13,080 nucleotides of DNA from Nanobdellota archaeon (GTDB taxonomy: Archaea > Nanobdellota > Nanobdellia > Woesearchaeales > GW2011-AR15). The notes under the pieces were generated by a model. That model did no database searches. It was not told where the DNA came from and saw nothing but the letters and a program-made list of their open reading frames with translations. A program made the position numbers and the translations under genes. Below, piece after piece: positions 7,313-13,080 of the stretch (the stretch's first letter is position 1; each line of letters opens with the position of its first letter). The DNA lies in NCBI GenBank assembly GCA_013335235.1, contig JAAXVZ010000009.1, positions 1-13,080 of the forward strand. The letters run 5' to 3'.

Positions 7313-8329
7313 TTATACGATCATGACTCCGAACATTGTAGAGAGCAAACCCAGCATCACTATGTAAACAAGGTATGCAACAGGGATATACAGGAACAGG
7401 TACTTTATCCCCGCTTTCACGCTTCCCTCACGGAGCTCTGCGATTATTATAGAGGCTATGCTTGCGATAAGTATCACAGAAAATTTTGAGAACAGGACAA
7501 AATCTGCCGGAGAAATAGAGCTAAATCCACCTATGGAGGGGAGGATTCCGCCAGAGGATGATGTTGTGAGCTTCTCCCCCAAGCTCTGGATAATTATCAT
7601 CAGGTTGTAGGAAAGGGCAAACAGGATAGGCGAGATTATTATTGCGGTCACGGATATGAAGATAATATAGCTCATCACGCTGGCTATGAGTTCTTTTTTC
7701 AGGTAATATGCGTCCTTGACATTCTTTACGATCTTCTCAATAAGCTCAGATATGTTGCCCCCGGATTTCAGCCCTACGACAATCATATCCATTGATTCCT
7801 GCAATAAGAGCGAGTTGTATTTCTCTGAAAATTCTTTGAGCGCTTTCTCTGTGTCGTCACCTGCCATCACTTTCTTTGCAACAATCTGGATCTCTTTTTC
7901 AAGGACCCCGAACTCAGGCTCAAGGCTGTTCCACAAGGCTTTGTCAAAACTCATCCCTGCCCGCAAATTCACCGAAACTTCCTCCAGAAAGTCCGGAAGC
8001 ACTTCTTCAATCATCATTGTCCGCCTGAAGATAACAAACTCATAATAGACATAAACCGAGAAAATCGCGATTGCGATTATTGCAAAAGAGACGCCTGAAA
8101 GGGCAATAAAAGAGCCGAAAATCAGCACAAGCATGTGCTGTGTCCTCAGTAGGGGAAAAAGCAAAAGAGAGTATGCTACTATGGTTCCTAGCATGCAAAT
8201 AATGAATAGGATTCCATAGTTCCTATAAGGGACATCAGACCTCCCGGTCTTGTACATATATGATTTAATATTGACCCTGAACTTCTCTGGAATTATGCTC
8301 TTTCCAAGGTTTTCCAGCCATGTGCTCAT
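7313..8329 (-). CDS. T2SSF-family membrane platform protein (TadC/FlaJ-like), second copy
   Basis: This 338-residue protein belongs to the type II secretion F/TadC/FlaJ group, which forms the membrane platform that the motor ATPase turns or pulls on. Membrane segments are seen at about 37-58, 66-99, 212-244, 277-297 and 308-337. The cytoplasmic T2SSF core lies between, at about 103-210, with LPDFLEEVSVNLRAGMSFDK, a glycine-containing turn (MAGDDTEKALKEFSEKY) and VVGLKSGGNISELIEKI. The open frame extends to 8422, but the ATG at 8329 is the better start: it overlaps the TAA stop of the upstream gene by one base and has a GGTGAT ribosome site 6 nt before it. The close spacing implies translational coupling with the other membrane protein and the ATPase. 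The family call is firm; pilus, archaellum-like or secretion use is not decided. Confidence 0.9.
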   Translation of the reverse strand: MSTWLENLGKSIIPEKFRVNIKSYMYKTGRSDVPYRNYGILFIICMLGTIVAYSLLLFPLLRTQHMLVLIFGSFIALSGVSFAIIAIAIFSVYVYYEFVIFRRTMMIEEVLPDFLEEVSVNLRAGMSFDKALWNSLEPEFGVLEKEIQIVAKKVMAGDDTEKALKEFSEKYNSLLLQESMDMIVVGLKSGGNISELIEKIVKNVKDAYYLKKELIASVMSYIIFISVTAIIISPILFALSYNLMIIIQSLGEKLTTSSSGGILPSIGGFSSISPADFVLFSKFSVILIASIASIIIAELREGSVKAGIKYLFLYIPVAYLVYIVMLGLLSTMFGVMIV

Positions 8330-9147
8330 TATTCCATCACCGCAGGTTTTAATGACCTGAATGCAAGCACAAAGAATATCTGGACAATCAATAGAAACAG
8401 GCCCATGATATAGAATATCCATGATTCTATCCTGAAAGAAGATGAAAATATGCTCGCTCCGACAACCATGAGAGCAGATCCGAGTGAAGGAAGGATTGTC
8501 CCCATGATCATATAGAACATGGACATAGGGTTCAATTTTTTCCCGTATTCCTCAATCTGGATAAAATGCTGCCGGGTCAGGTCTTCCAGCGTCGCCTTCA
8601 GGCTCTTCTGCAGGTCTGACCCTGTCTTTAGTGAACTCTCAATCTCCTCAAGTATCTTTGTATATGCCTTAGATGGGCTGTACTCCATGGACTTTCTCAA
8701 TGCGTCCTCGACCGGCATCCCTAGCGATATATCAAAGATTATCTGCTTGAAATATACTGAAGACTTTGTCTTCAGGAGAGACACGCTTTCAATGGAATTC
8801 ACGAGCGACGAGCCACTCTCAATCTTGATGAGAAGATGGCGCGCTGAGTATAGCAGGTCTGATTCAAGCAATGCCTTTCTCCCATTGATTGAGAATATTG
8901 GCATCTGCTTTATGCCCAAGAAGAATATGATGAAAAAGGCGGCAAAGATGACTGCCACATAGTATATAGGGAATTTTCTCAAGAACCACATCATCAACGC
9001 GTAGCCTCCCATTAGCGCCCCGCCGAGGAAGCCACCTGTATAGCAGAGCTTTGAGAATTTTTTCAGGTCGTAGCCTAACATTGATTTTTTCAGCAGCTCT
9101 TCATACTCCTCAGAAAAGAAGAGGGTTTTCTTCTTTATCCTACTCAC
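8329..9147 (-). CDS. T2SSF-family membrane platform protein (TadB/TadC-like), first copy
   Basis: This 272-residue protein has the T2SSF layout: two N-terminal membrane segments (about 33-56 and 60-79), a cytoplasmic helical core (about 93-205, with SDLLYSARHLLIKIESGSSL, ISLGMPVEDALRKSMEYSPS and SSLKTGSDLQKSLKATLEDL), and two C-terminal membrane segments (about 208-234 and 240-264). It starts with GTG at 9147, overlapping the TAG stop of the ATPase gene by 8 bp; no ATG is available before residue 23, so GTG is chosen. Together with the downstream 338-residue paralogue it makes a paired platform, as in TadB/TadC systems, where two T2SSF proteins replace one longer protein. Its partner is most likely the adjacent 497-aa ATPase. 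Confidence 0.88.
   Translation of the reverse strand: MSRIKKKTLFFSEEYEELLKKSMLGYDLKKFSKLCYTGGFLGGALMGGYALMMWFLRKFPIYYVAVIFAAFFIIFFLGIKQMPIFSINGRKALLESDLLYSARHLLIKIESGSSLVNSIESVSLLKTKSSVYFKQIIFDISLGMPVEDALRKSMEYSPSKAYTKILEEIESSLKTGSDLQKSLKATLEDLTRQHFIQIEEYGKKLNPMSMFYMIMGTILPSLGSALMVVGASIFSSSFRIESWIFYIMGLFLLIVQIFFVLAFRSLKPAVME
8336..8341 (-). promoter_or_regulatory. Ribosome binding site GGTGAT that decides the start at 8329
   Basis: The minus strand reads GGTGAT, a perfect match to part of the archaeal anti-Shine-Dalgarno complement (GGAGGTGAT), 6 nt before the ATG at 8329. It lies inside the last codons of the upstream gene. It supports the 338-residue start rather than the 369-residue open frame. 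Confidence 0.65.
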
Positions 9148-10633
9148 CCTGTACCTGGTATTCTTTGTTCTCTTTGACTAGCCCCATAAGATAATCCTTG
9201 TCCGTGTAATAATCACTCATGATAAGGCCTATCTGGTTGATATCATACACCTGCTTTGCGACAAGCCATTTCAAGACAGATATTTTTTCCTGAATCTCTG
9301 CGTATATCTGTTTTGCACTCATCCCTGTATATAAGTTAAGGAGCTGTATGAACCTTGATGGCTGATTCACCTGCCTCATTACATCAGCTGACTCATCAAA
9401 CTGCATTATGAGTGTTGGGTTACCTGTGTCCGATATCTCTGCAATCTGGAATGTCCTCCTTTTCCCTGTCCTCCTGTTCCTGTGCTGGACAACTATAAGG
9501 CCAAGGCTTGACAGGAGGGGTTTTGGAAGGCTTATAGGCGCATTTGTAAGTCTTGCTATTGCTTCATCTACACTGCTTGCGTGGAATGTCGAATAGACTG
9601 AATGGCCTGTGTGCATTGCCTCGAACATGACCTCAAGTTCTTTTTCTCTCCTTACTTCTCCCACGATTATCCTATCCGGCCTCATCCTGAGGGTGTTTAT
9701 CATACAATCAAGCATGGTTATGCCACCTTTACCTTCCGGATTTGGGAGCCTGGACTGCATCGGGACCCAGTGCAACGTGCTGGGCAACTGTATCTCCCTG
9801 GTATCCTCAATAGATATTATCCTCTGGTTTGGAGGGAAGAAGCTTGAAAGCACGTTAAGGAAGGAGGTCTTACCTGAACCTGTGCCTCCGACAATCAGGA
9901 CAGATAGTTCATATTGGATGGCTTCCCATACAATCGCCGCAGAAGTCAGGTCCATCGTGTTACCTTCAATAAAAGACGTAATCGCCCATGGTGTTGCTGC
10001 AAATTTCCTGATTGTTATTGTGTTGCCGTCTGTAGTTATAGGTGATAGTGTTGCATTAACCCTGTCTCCTGTCTCCAGGTGCGCATCAAGGAGCGGCTCT
10101 AAGACAGAAATCCCCTTATCGACTTTCCTGCCAATAAGTGTCGAGAAATGCCTTATCTTCTTATCATCGAACATGATATTTGTCTTGAGCCATCCATGTT
10201 TCCTATGGTAGACCCAGACAGGTGTCTTTGAACCGTTCACGACTATTTCCTCTAATGCTGGATCCTTGAGAAGGAACTCTATCTCTGCAAGGCCTAGGCT
10301 TGTCACAAGGATATAATTAGTGATGAGGTCTGTAGTCCCAGGATCCATGTTTGAGAACTGGGTCTTGAGTATCTCTTTCAGGCTTTTTGCGAATTGGTCT
10401 TTTATCTCTTTTTCACCCTCTTGGGTATGTTTCTGCTTCTTGGTCAGCTCAAAAGAAAGTCTTGTGATGAGGTCTTCCCTGATCCTTTCGATGATCCTTT
10501 TTGTCTGCGGCGTGATATTCAGAAGAGAGAGATAATAGAATGGGACAGGTTGGCCCTCCTGGCTGTAGATATGTATCTGTATTGGAATCTTATCTAGCTC
10601 AATATCATAAGAATCTATTGGCTTAGTTTCCAA
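9140..10633 (-). CDS. FlaI/TadA/VirB11-family secretion motor ATPase
   Basis: This 497-residue cytoplasmic ATPase carries the full motif set: Walker A GGTGSGKTS (249-257), Asp box IISIEDTREI (272-281), an arginine-rich stretch LRMRPDR (315-321), Walker B-like RIIVGEVR (321-328) and His box YSTFHASS (347-354). The N-terminal domain (about 30-210) includes LAEIEFLLKDPALEEIVVNG, typical of this family. Its length matches FlaI/TadA. It would hexamerise and drive a pilus-like or archaellum-like machine through the two membrane proteins encoded just downstream, overlapping it by 8 bp. It starts with TTG at 10633, preceded by a strong GGGGGTG site; no ATG lies within the first 95 residues. It shares only family motifs with the longer ATPase at 953-3241, so the two look like distinct subfamilies. 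Confidence 0.94.
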   Translation of the reverse strand: METKPIDSYDIELDKIPIQIHIYSQEGQPVPFYYLSLLNITPQTKRIIERIREDLITRLSFELTKKQKHTQEGEKEIKDQFAKSLKEILKTQFSNMDPGTTDLITNYILVTSLGLAEIEFLLKDPALEEIVVNGSKTPVWVYHRKHGWLKTNIMFDDKKIRHFSTLIGRKVDKGISVLEPLLDAHLETGDRVNATLSPITTDGNTITIRKFAATPWAITSFIEGNTMDLTSAAIVWEAIQYELSVLIVGGTGSGKTSFLNVLSSFFPPNQRIISIEDTREIQLPSTLHWVPMQSRLPNPEGKGGITMLDCMINTLRMRPDRIIVGEVRREKELEVMFEAMHTGHSVYSTFHASSVDEAIARLTNAPISLPKPLLSSLGLIVVQHRNRRTGKRRTFQIAEISDTGNPTLIMQFDESADVMRQVNQPSRFIQLLNLYTGMSAKQIYAEIQEKISVLKWLVAKQVYDINQIGLIMSDYYTDKDYLMGLVKENKEYQVQGE

Positions 10634-10637
10634 TTTA

Positions 10638-10644
10638 CACCCCC
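10638..10644 (-). promoter_or_regulatory. Ribosome binding site GGGGGTG supporting a TTG start
   Basis: The minus strand reads GGGGGTG, 4 nt before the TTG at 10633. The purine-rich site with a GGTG core can pair with the archaeal 16S 3' end. It is the main reason for accepting a TTG start for the 497-aa ATPase. Confidence 0.6.
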
Positions 10645-10673
10645 TTTAATAAGCCTGATAAGTGAAGGGTGGC

Positions 10674-10680
10674 TTTTAAA
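10674..10680 (-). promoter_or_regulatory. TATA-like box of the ATPase/membrane-protein operon
   Basis: The minus strand reads TTTAAAA within CATTTAAAAGCC. A start site about 27 nt downstream would fall near 10650, giving a short leader of roughly 17 nt that contains the GGGGGTG ribosome site. This differs from the other promoters in the window, where the box-to-start-codon spacing implies no leader. Confidence 0.45.
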
Positions 10681-10915
10681 TGTTTCGTCTATTATTGCTC
10701 CAGCTTGGATATAGGTCTTGCCTACGTTAGTGGCTTTCTTATTTATGGACCATGCTTTGTGAGAGGGACGTTTGAAAGCTTGCCTCCATGAATATCGGAC
10801 CTTAATAGGTATTGTCCCTAGCTATGTATAAAAAAGAAGTCAATGCCTGTTAATACTCAAAAATACGGTTCGACGAAACCTAACATGTTGTTTAGGACAG
10901 AAGAGATAAGGAAGG
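10681..10915. other. Intergenic stretch without a convincing gene
   Basis: Between the ATPase promoter and the secG stop I find no tRNA, no recognisable RNA and no credible coding frame. It holds a T-rich run on the minus strand (10828-10838, six consecutive T), which could end secG transcription about 80 nt after its stop. On the plus strand the same bases read TATAAAAAAG and could be a TATA box, but no gene follows within reach. An imperfect inverted repeat, CCTAA...TTAGG, lies at about 10879-10895, just downstream of secG. A 68-codon minus-strand frame with no start codon covers 10615-10821. Confidence 0.5.
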
Positions 10916-11089
10916 CTAGAAACCCAACAGCTGCGCACCAGACATATGAAGCAGGAGGACAATAAGGATCACAAGAACAGCGACAACAAGTATGTGGCCT
11001 GGCTTGAAATCAAGCTTTGATTTGTAGTCTTCAAAATACCTTGTCAGGCCTGCGCCGCTCATGGGCATATTGACTCTGTCTTTTGCCAT
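10916..11089 (-). CDS. secG: Preprotein translocase subunit Sec61-beta/SecG
   Basis: This 57-residue protein is the small beta subunit of the SecYEG/Sec61 protein-conducting channel. It has the archaeal/eukaryotic beta signature MSGAGLTRYFEDY (about 10-22), a Lys/Pro segment (KLDFKPGH, about 25-32), then one C-terminal membrane helix (about 33-49, HILVVAVLVILIVLLLH) and a conserved LHMSG end. Tail-anchored, it would have a cytoplasmic N-terminus. The length is normal for the family (about 50-60 residues). The ATG at 11089 is 27 nt from a shared TATA-like box. It is divergent from the phosphatidyltransferase-DUF192 gene. In the window it is the clearest general-secretion gene and fits the envelope theme. 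ATGs at residues 8 and 10 could be alternative starts, but residue 1 keeps the usual basic N-terminus. Confidence 0.93.
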   Translation of the reverse strand: MAKDRVNMPMSGAGLTRYFEDYKSKLDFKPGHILVVAVLVILIVLLLHMSGAQLLGF

Positions 11090-11110
11090 ATCTGGTTTGA
11101 AAAGCCAGAT
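11090..11110. promoter_or_regulatory. Imperfect palindrome between TATA box and secG start
   Basis: The 21-bp stretch has arms ATCTGG and CCAGAT with further matches inside (TT/AA), centred near 11100. It fills the space from the base before the secG ATG to just short of the shared TATA box, and lies on the upstream side of that box for the plus-strand gene. As DNA it could be an operator for a dimeric regulator that blocks secG initiation. If secG is leaderless it would not be transcribed, so an RNA hairpin role is unlikely. No regulator is known. Confidence 0.35.
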
Positions 11111-11112
11111 AA

Positions 11113-11120
11113 TTTAAAAA
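11113..11120. promoter_or_regulatory. Shared bidirectional TATA-like box
   Basis: The bases TTTAAAAA (AATTTAAAAA in context) read as a TATA-like box on both strands. Its centre, about 11116, is 27 nt from the plus-strand ATG at 11143 and 27 nt from the minus-strand ATG at 11089. Both starts lack a Shine-Dalgarno sequence, so both transcripts are predicted to be leaderless and to compete for one box. Confidence 0.5.
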
Positions 11121-11142
11121 TCTTACCAATTACTGACTGCGT

Positions 11143-12060
11143 ATGGGCTTCGCGAACAAGATAACATACGCTCGGATCATGTTGGCCGCACTCCTCCTCG
11201 TTCTGGCAGGGATAGGCGATAGGCTGTGGTTTGTGATATTGTTCTGCATCTCTGCCATATTAGATATTGCAGACGGAACTGTTGCAAGGAAGGAAGGCCC
11301 GACAAGTTTCGGAGCAAAGCTAGATGTGATTGCGGATGAGATAACAACGGCCGCAGCGTTCCTGGGGCTGTATCTGCTGAAGCAGAGCCTTTTCCTGCGA
11401 TATATGGTCCCATTCCTTAGTATCATTGCTTTGTTTGCTTTTCTCCAGGTCTCCAGCTATGCTGCAAGCAAGAAATATCTCTTTGCCAGGACAAAACCCG
11501 CGCTATTGGCTGCAATCGCTTTCCCTATAATGATTGTAGTACTGGTATTCTATGACAGCCTGGCCTTAGTGTATGCCTATACTTTGTTGATGTATGTAAG
11601 CCTCTTGGATAAGGCATCAAAACTGTATTCTTGTAAGGTCAATTACCTTTTCCTGACAGCTATCGCTGCACTTGCTGCCTTTGCTGTAATCTCATATGGT
11701 GCCCGCGAGATAGTGTGCATTGATACCTCATGCCTTGAGGTCGAGATCATGAGATCTCCTGAGGAAAGAGCCATAGGCCTGATGTACAGAGACGGCCTGG
11801 AAAAGGAGAAAGGAATGCTTTTTGAGTTCCAGAACCCGGAAAAACCGAATTTCTGGATGATGAATATGCGGTTTCCGATCGATATAATCTTCATCAATGG
11901 GTCTGGCAAGGTTGTCTCTGTATTCAACTCGGTTCCTCCTTGCTCAAGGGAGCCTTGCCAGTTCTACGCTCCGGAGGAAGATGTGCTATGGGTGCTCGAG
12001 ACTGCTAGCGGATATGCAAAATCACGCAGTATAACTGTAGGTTCTGCGTTCTCAAGATGA
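11143..12060 (+). CDS. CDP-alcohol phosphatidyltransferase fused to an extracytoplasmic DUF192 domain
   Basis: This 305-residue protein joins two domains. Residues 1-163 are a CDP-alcohol phosphatidyltransferase, which swaps CMP on a CDP-lipid for a polar alcohol in membrane lipid synthesis. The catalytic signature is complete: D41xxD44-G45-xx-A48-R49, G57xxxD61xxxD65, with 7 rather than the usual 8 residues between R49 and G57. About six membrane segments surround it. A seventh (about 166-186) leads to a DUF192 domain (about 196-303) with its hallmarks: ERAIGLMYR (208-216), GMLFEF (224-229), FWMMNMRFPIDIIFI (237-251), PC...PC (265-272) and VLETASG (284-290). With six helices in the enzyme the seventh puts DUF192 outside the cell. 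The acceptor alcohol is not predictable. It overlaps the next gene by 4 bp (ATGA). The frame is unbroken and the ATG lies 27 nt after a TATA-like box. Confidence 0.9.
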   Translation: MGFANKITYARIMLAALLLVLAGIGDRLWFVILFCISAILDIADGTVARKEGPTSFGAKLDVIADEITTAAAFLGLYLLKQSLFLRYMVPFLSIIALFAFLQVSSYAASKKYLFARTKPALLAAIAFPIMIVVLVFYDSLALVYAYTLLMYVSLLDKASKLYSCKVNYLFLTAIAALAAFAVISYGAREIVCIDTSCLEVEIMRSPEERAIGLMYRDGLEKEKGMLFEFQNPEKPNFWMMNMRFPIDIIFINGSGKVVSVFNSVPPCSREPCQFYAPEEDVLWVLETASGYAKSRSITVGSAFSR

Positions 12061-12797
12061 TACGAAAGACTTTTCAATTCCTTCCGGGTGTTGGAGAGAA
12101 AAAAGAGAAAAATATATTACAGCATGCTAAAAACTGGAGTGATTTTCTGGATAGGCAGCTGCCAGGCATATCTGCAAGGGCAAAAAACGCATATGATATA
12201 GAGATACGAAGGGCGGGGCAAGCACTAAGAGAGAATGACTCAGCATATTTCACCGGAAAGTTGCGACCTATAGAAAACTGGAGGCTCTATGATGTGTTTG
12301 CGGAAGAGGCCATATTTCTGGATGTAGAGTCCAGTGGCAGCAGCCTTGGCTCATATATAACAGTCCTGGGATTGTATGACGGAATCAACACAAAAACAAT
12401 GGTTAATGGCATGAATCTCGATCTTGCTGTTCTGAAAAAAGAGCTTCATAAAGCTAAGCTAATAATAACCTTCAATGGCAGCTCTTTTGATATCCCCTTC
12501 CTTGAGAAGAAATATCCTGGCCTGGTACCCTGTATCCCGCATATCGATGTCCGCCATCTCTGCGCAAAAGTAGGTCTTACCGGAGGATTAAAAGAGATAG
12601 AGACGCAACTTGGAATCTGCAGGCCAAACCGCATTGTCGAGAAGCTGTATTCCGGAGACCCTATAAAGTTGTGGAGGACCTACATGGCAACCGGCGATGA
12701 ATACTACCTTGGCCTGCTTATAGAATATAATGAGGAAGATGTGATCAACCTAAAAACAATAGCTGAGCGCGTGATAAAAAAACTCAGTGTCGGATGA
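12057..12797 (+). CDS. RNase H-fold DEDDy exonuclease-like protein (YprB/RNase_H_2 family) with N-terminal HhH-like motif
   Basis: This 246-residue cytoplasmic protein has a 3'-5' exonuclease fold. Putative metal-binding residues are D89 and E91 in FLDVES (87-92), D145 in FNGSSFDIPFL (139-149) and D228 in EYNEEDVINL (223-232), with Y224 four residues earlier as in DEDDy enzymes. Other family marks are PHIDVRHL (161-168), GLTGGLKEIE (173-182) and LGICR. The N-terminus (residues 7-22, QFLPGVGEKKEKNILQ) resembles a helix-hairpin-helix DNA-binding turn. Substrate is unknown. It is translated from an ATG that overlaps the stop of the phosphatidyltransferase-DUF192 gene (ATGA), so the two are probably coupled, although no functional link is obvious. 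No signal peptide or membrane segment is present. Confidence 0.87.
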   Translation: MIRKTFQFLPGVGEKKEKNILQHAKNWSDFLDRQLPGISARAKNAYDIEIRRAGQALRENDSAYFTGKLRPIENWRLYDVFAEEAIFLDVESSGSSLGSYITVLGLYDGINTKTMVNGMNLDLAVLKKELHKAKLIITFNGSSFDIPFLEKKYPGLVPCIPHIDVRHLCAKVGLTGGLKEIETQLGICRPNRIVEKLYSGDPIKLWRTYMATGDEYYLGLLIEYNEEDVINLKTIAERVIKKLSVG

Positions 12798-13080
12798 CTG
12801 AAAAACATGCGCCCTTCCCCATTGGATACCTGCTGATCTGTATGACTGGCGTTATGGAGAAAGCTATCGGTTTGAATAGTCAGGTAAAGAGTAATCTGCT
12901 TTCCAGACACCCCCATATGTTGTACAGATTACCATATTATTACGAAAAACTCCAAAGTTAAGAGTACTGCATGCGATCCTTGTTGATAACCACATATGGT
13001 CCCTGCGCCTTACGATGCAATTTAAAGAATAATAATCTTTATTAATTCTTAGCCTTGCTGCTCTGTCATGCATTTTTCGC
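12798..13080. other. Intergenic end region without a recognisable gene
   Basis: No credible coding frame, tRNA or known RNA is seen. The short open frames on the minus strand have no family features. The stretch contains an exact 8-bp inverted repeat (12891-12898 and 12925-12932) and an A/T-rich segment (about 13021-13050, with AAGAAT...ATTCTT arms) that could be a promoter region for a gene beyond the window. Confidence 0.5.
12891..12932. repeat. Inverted repeat, 8-bp arms with 26-nt spacer
   Basis: GTAATCTG at 12891-12898 is the exact reverse complement of CAGATTAC at 12925-12932. The spacer contains a run of five C and the palindrome CATATG. It lies about 95 nt after the exonuclease stop. 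No T run follows, so it is not an obvious terminator. It may be a structured RNA end, a protein site or chance. Confidence 0.35.

Noticed and set aside
8330..8422. Extra 31 residues at the N-terminus of the 338-aa membrane protein
   Set aside because: They lie inside the upstream gene and lack a ribosome site; the ATG at 8329 has GGTGAT at the right distance and the usual one-base stop/start overlap.
10615..10821. A 68-codon open frame on the minus strand that ends just inside the ATPase gene, with a protein-like stretch (VGKTYIQAGAIIDETFKSHP)
   Set aside because: It has no ATG, GTG or TTG codon anywhere, contains the ATPase operon's TATA box and ribosome site, and matches no family I know. 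Chance or an old relic is more likely.
10860..10900. GGTTCGAC resembling a tRNA T-loop
   Set aside because: The following bases do not complete a T-arm, and no acceptor stem, D-arm or anticodon arm can be built around it.
12864..13073. Open frame of 69 codons on the minus strand near the window end
   Set aside because: The composition is unlike the neighbours, it shows no domain or membrane pattern, and it spans the inverted repeat; treated as spurious.

Overview
This window looks like genomic DNA from an archaeon, most plausibly a DPANN lineage such as Woesearchaeota or Pacearchaeota (inference from gene content; no marker gene settles it). The support is an archaeal-type Sec61-beta/SecG gene, archaeal type IV pilus/archaellum-style ATPases with TadC/FlaJ-like membrane partners, TATA-like boxes about 27-28 nt upstream of most start codons with no Shine-Dalgarno (leaderless transcription), and a GGTGAT ribosome site where a gene does lie inside an operon.

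Layout. Positions 1-907 (minus strand): two coiled-coil proteins, the first cut by the window edge. Positions 953-3241 (plus): a 762-residue FlaI/GspE/VirB11-family secretion ATPase, divergent from the coiled-coil genes across a 45-bp two-way promoter. Positions 3387-7271 (minus, convergent with the ATPase): a 1294-residue cysteine-rich surface protein with one N-terminal membrane segment, a possible glycoside-hydrolase-like region, calcium-binding thrombospondin type 3 repeats and two Cys-rich GEACDG-type repeats. Positions 7313-10633 (minus): a tight operon of a second, conventional FlaI-like ATPase (497 aa) and two T2SSF/TadC-like membrane proteins, joined by short overlaps. Positions 10634-10915 hold no convincing gene. 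Positions 10916-11089 (minus): a 57-residue Sec61-beta/SecG gene, divergent from a plus-strand pair at 11143-12797. That pair is a fusion of a CDP-alcohol phosphatidyltransferase with an extracytoplasmic DUF192 domain, and a DEDDy-type RNase H-fold exonuclease-like protein, overlapping by ATGA. The last 283 bases hold no clear gene.

How the parts fit (inference). The 497-aa ATPase and the two membrane proteins form the minimal motor and platform of a type IV pilus-like or Tad-like machine. The large surface protein, with its own promoter just after the platform genes, is a candidate substrate or surface component. The second, longer ATPase with two coiled-coil neighbours (possibly functional analogues of FlaC/D/E) may be a second motor or a regulator. 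No prepilin peptidase and no short pilin gene is visible here. The secG, phosphatidyltransferase-DUF192 and exonuclease genes look like a separate envelope/housekeeping block.
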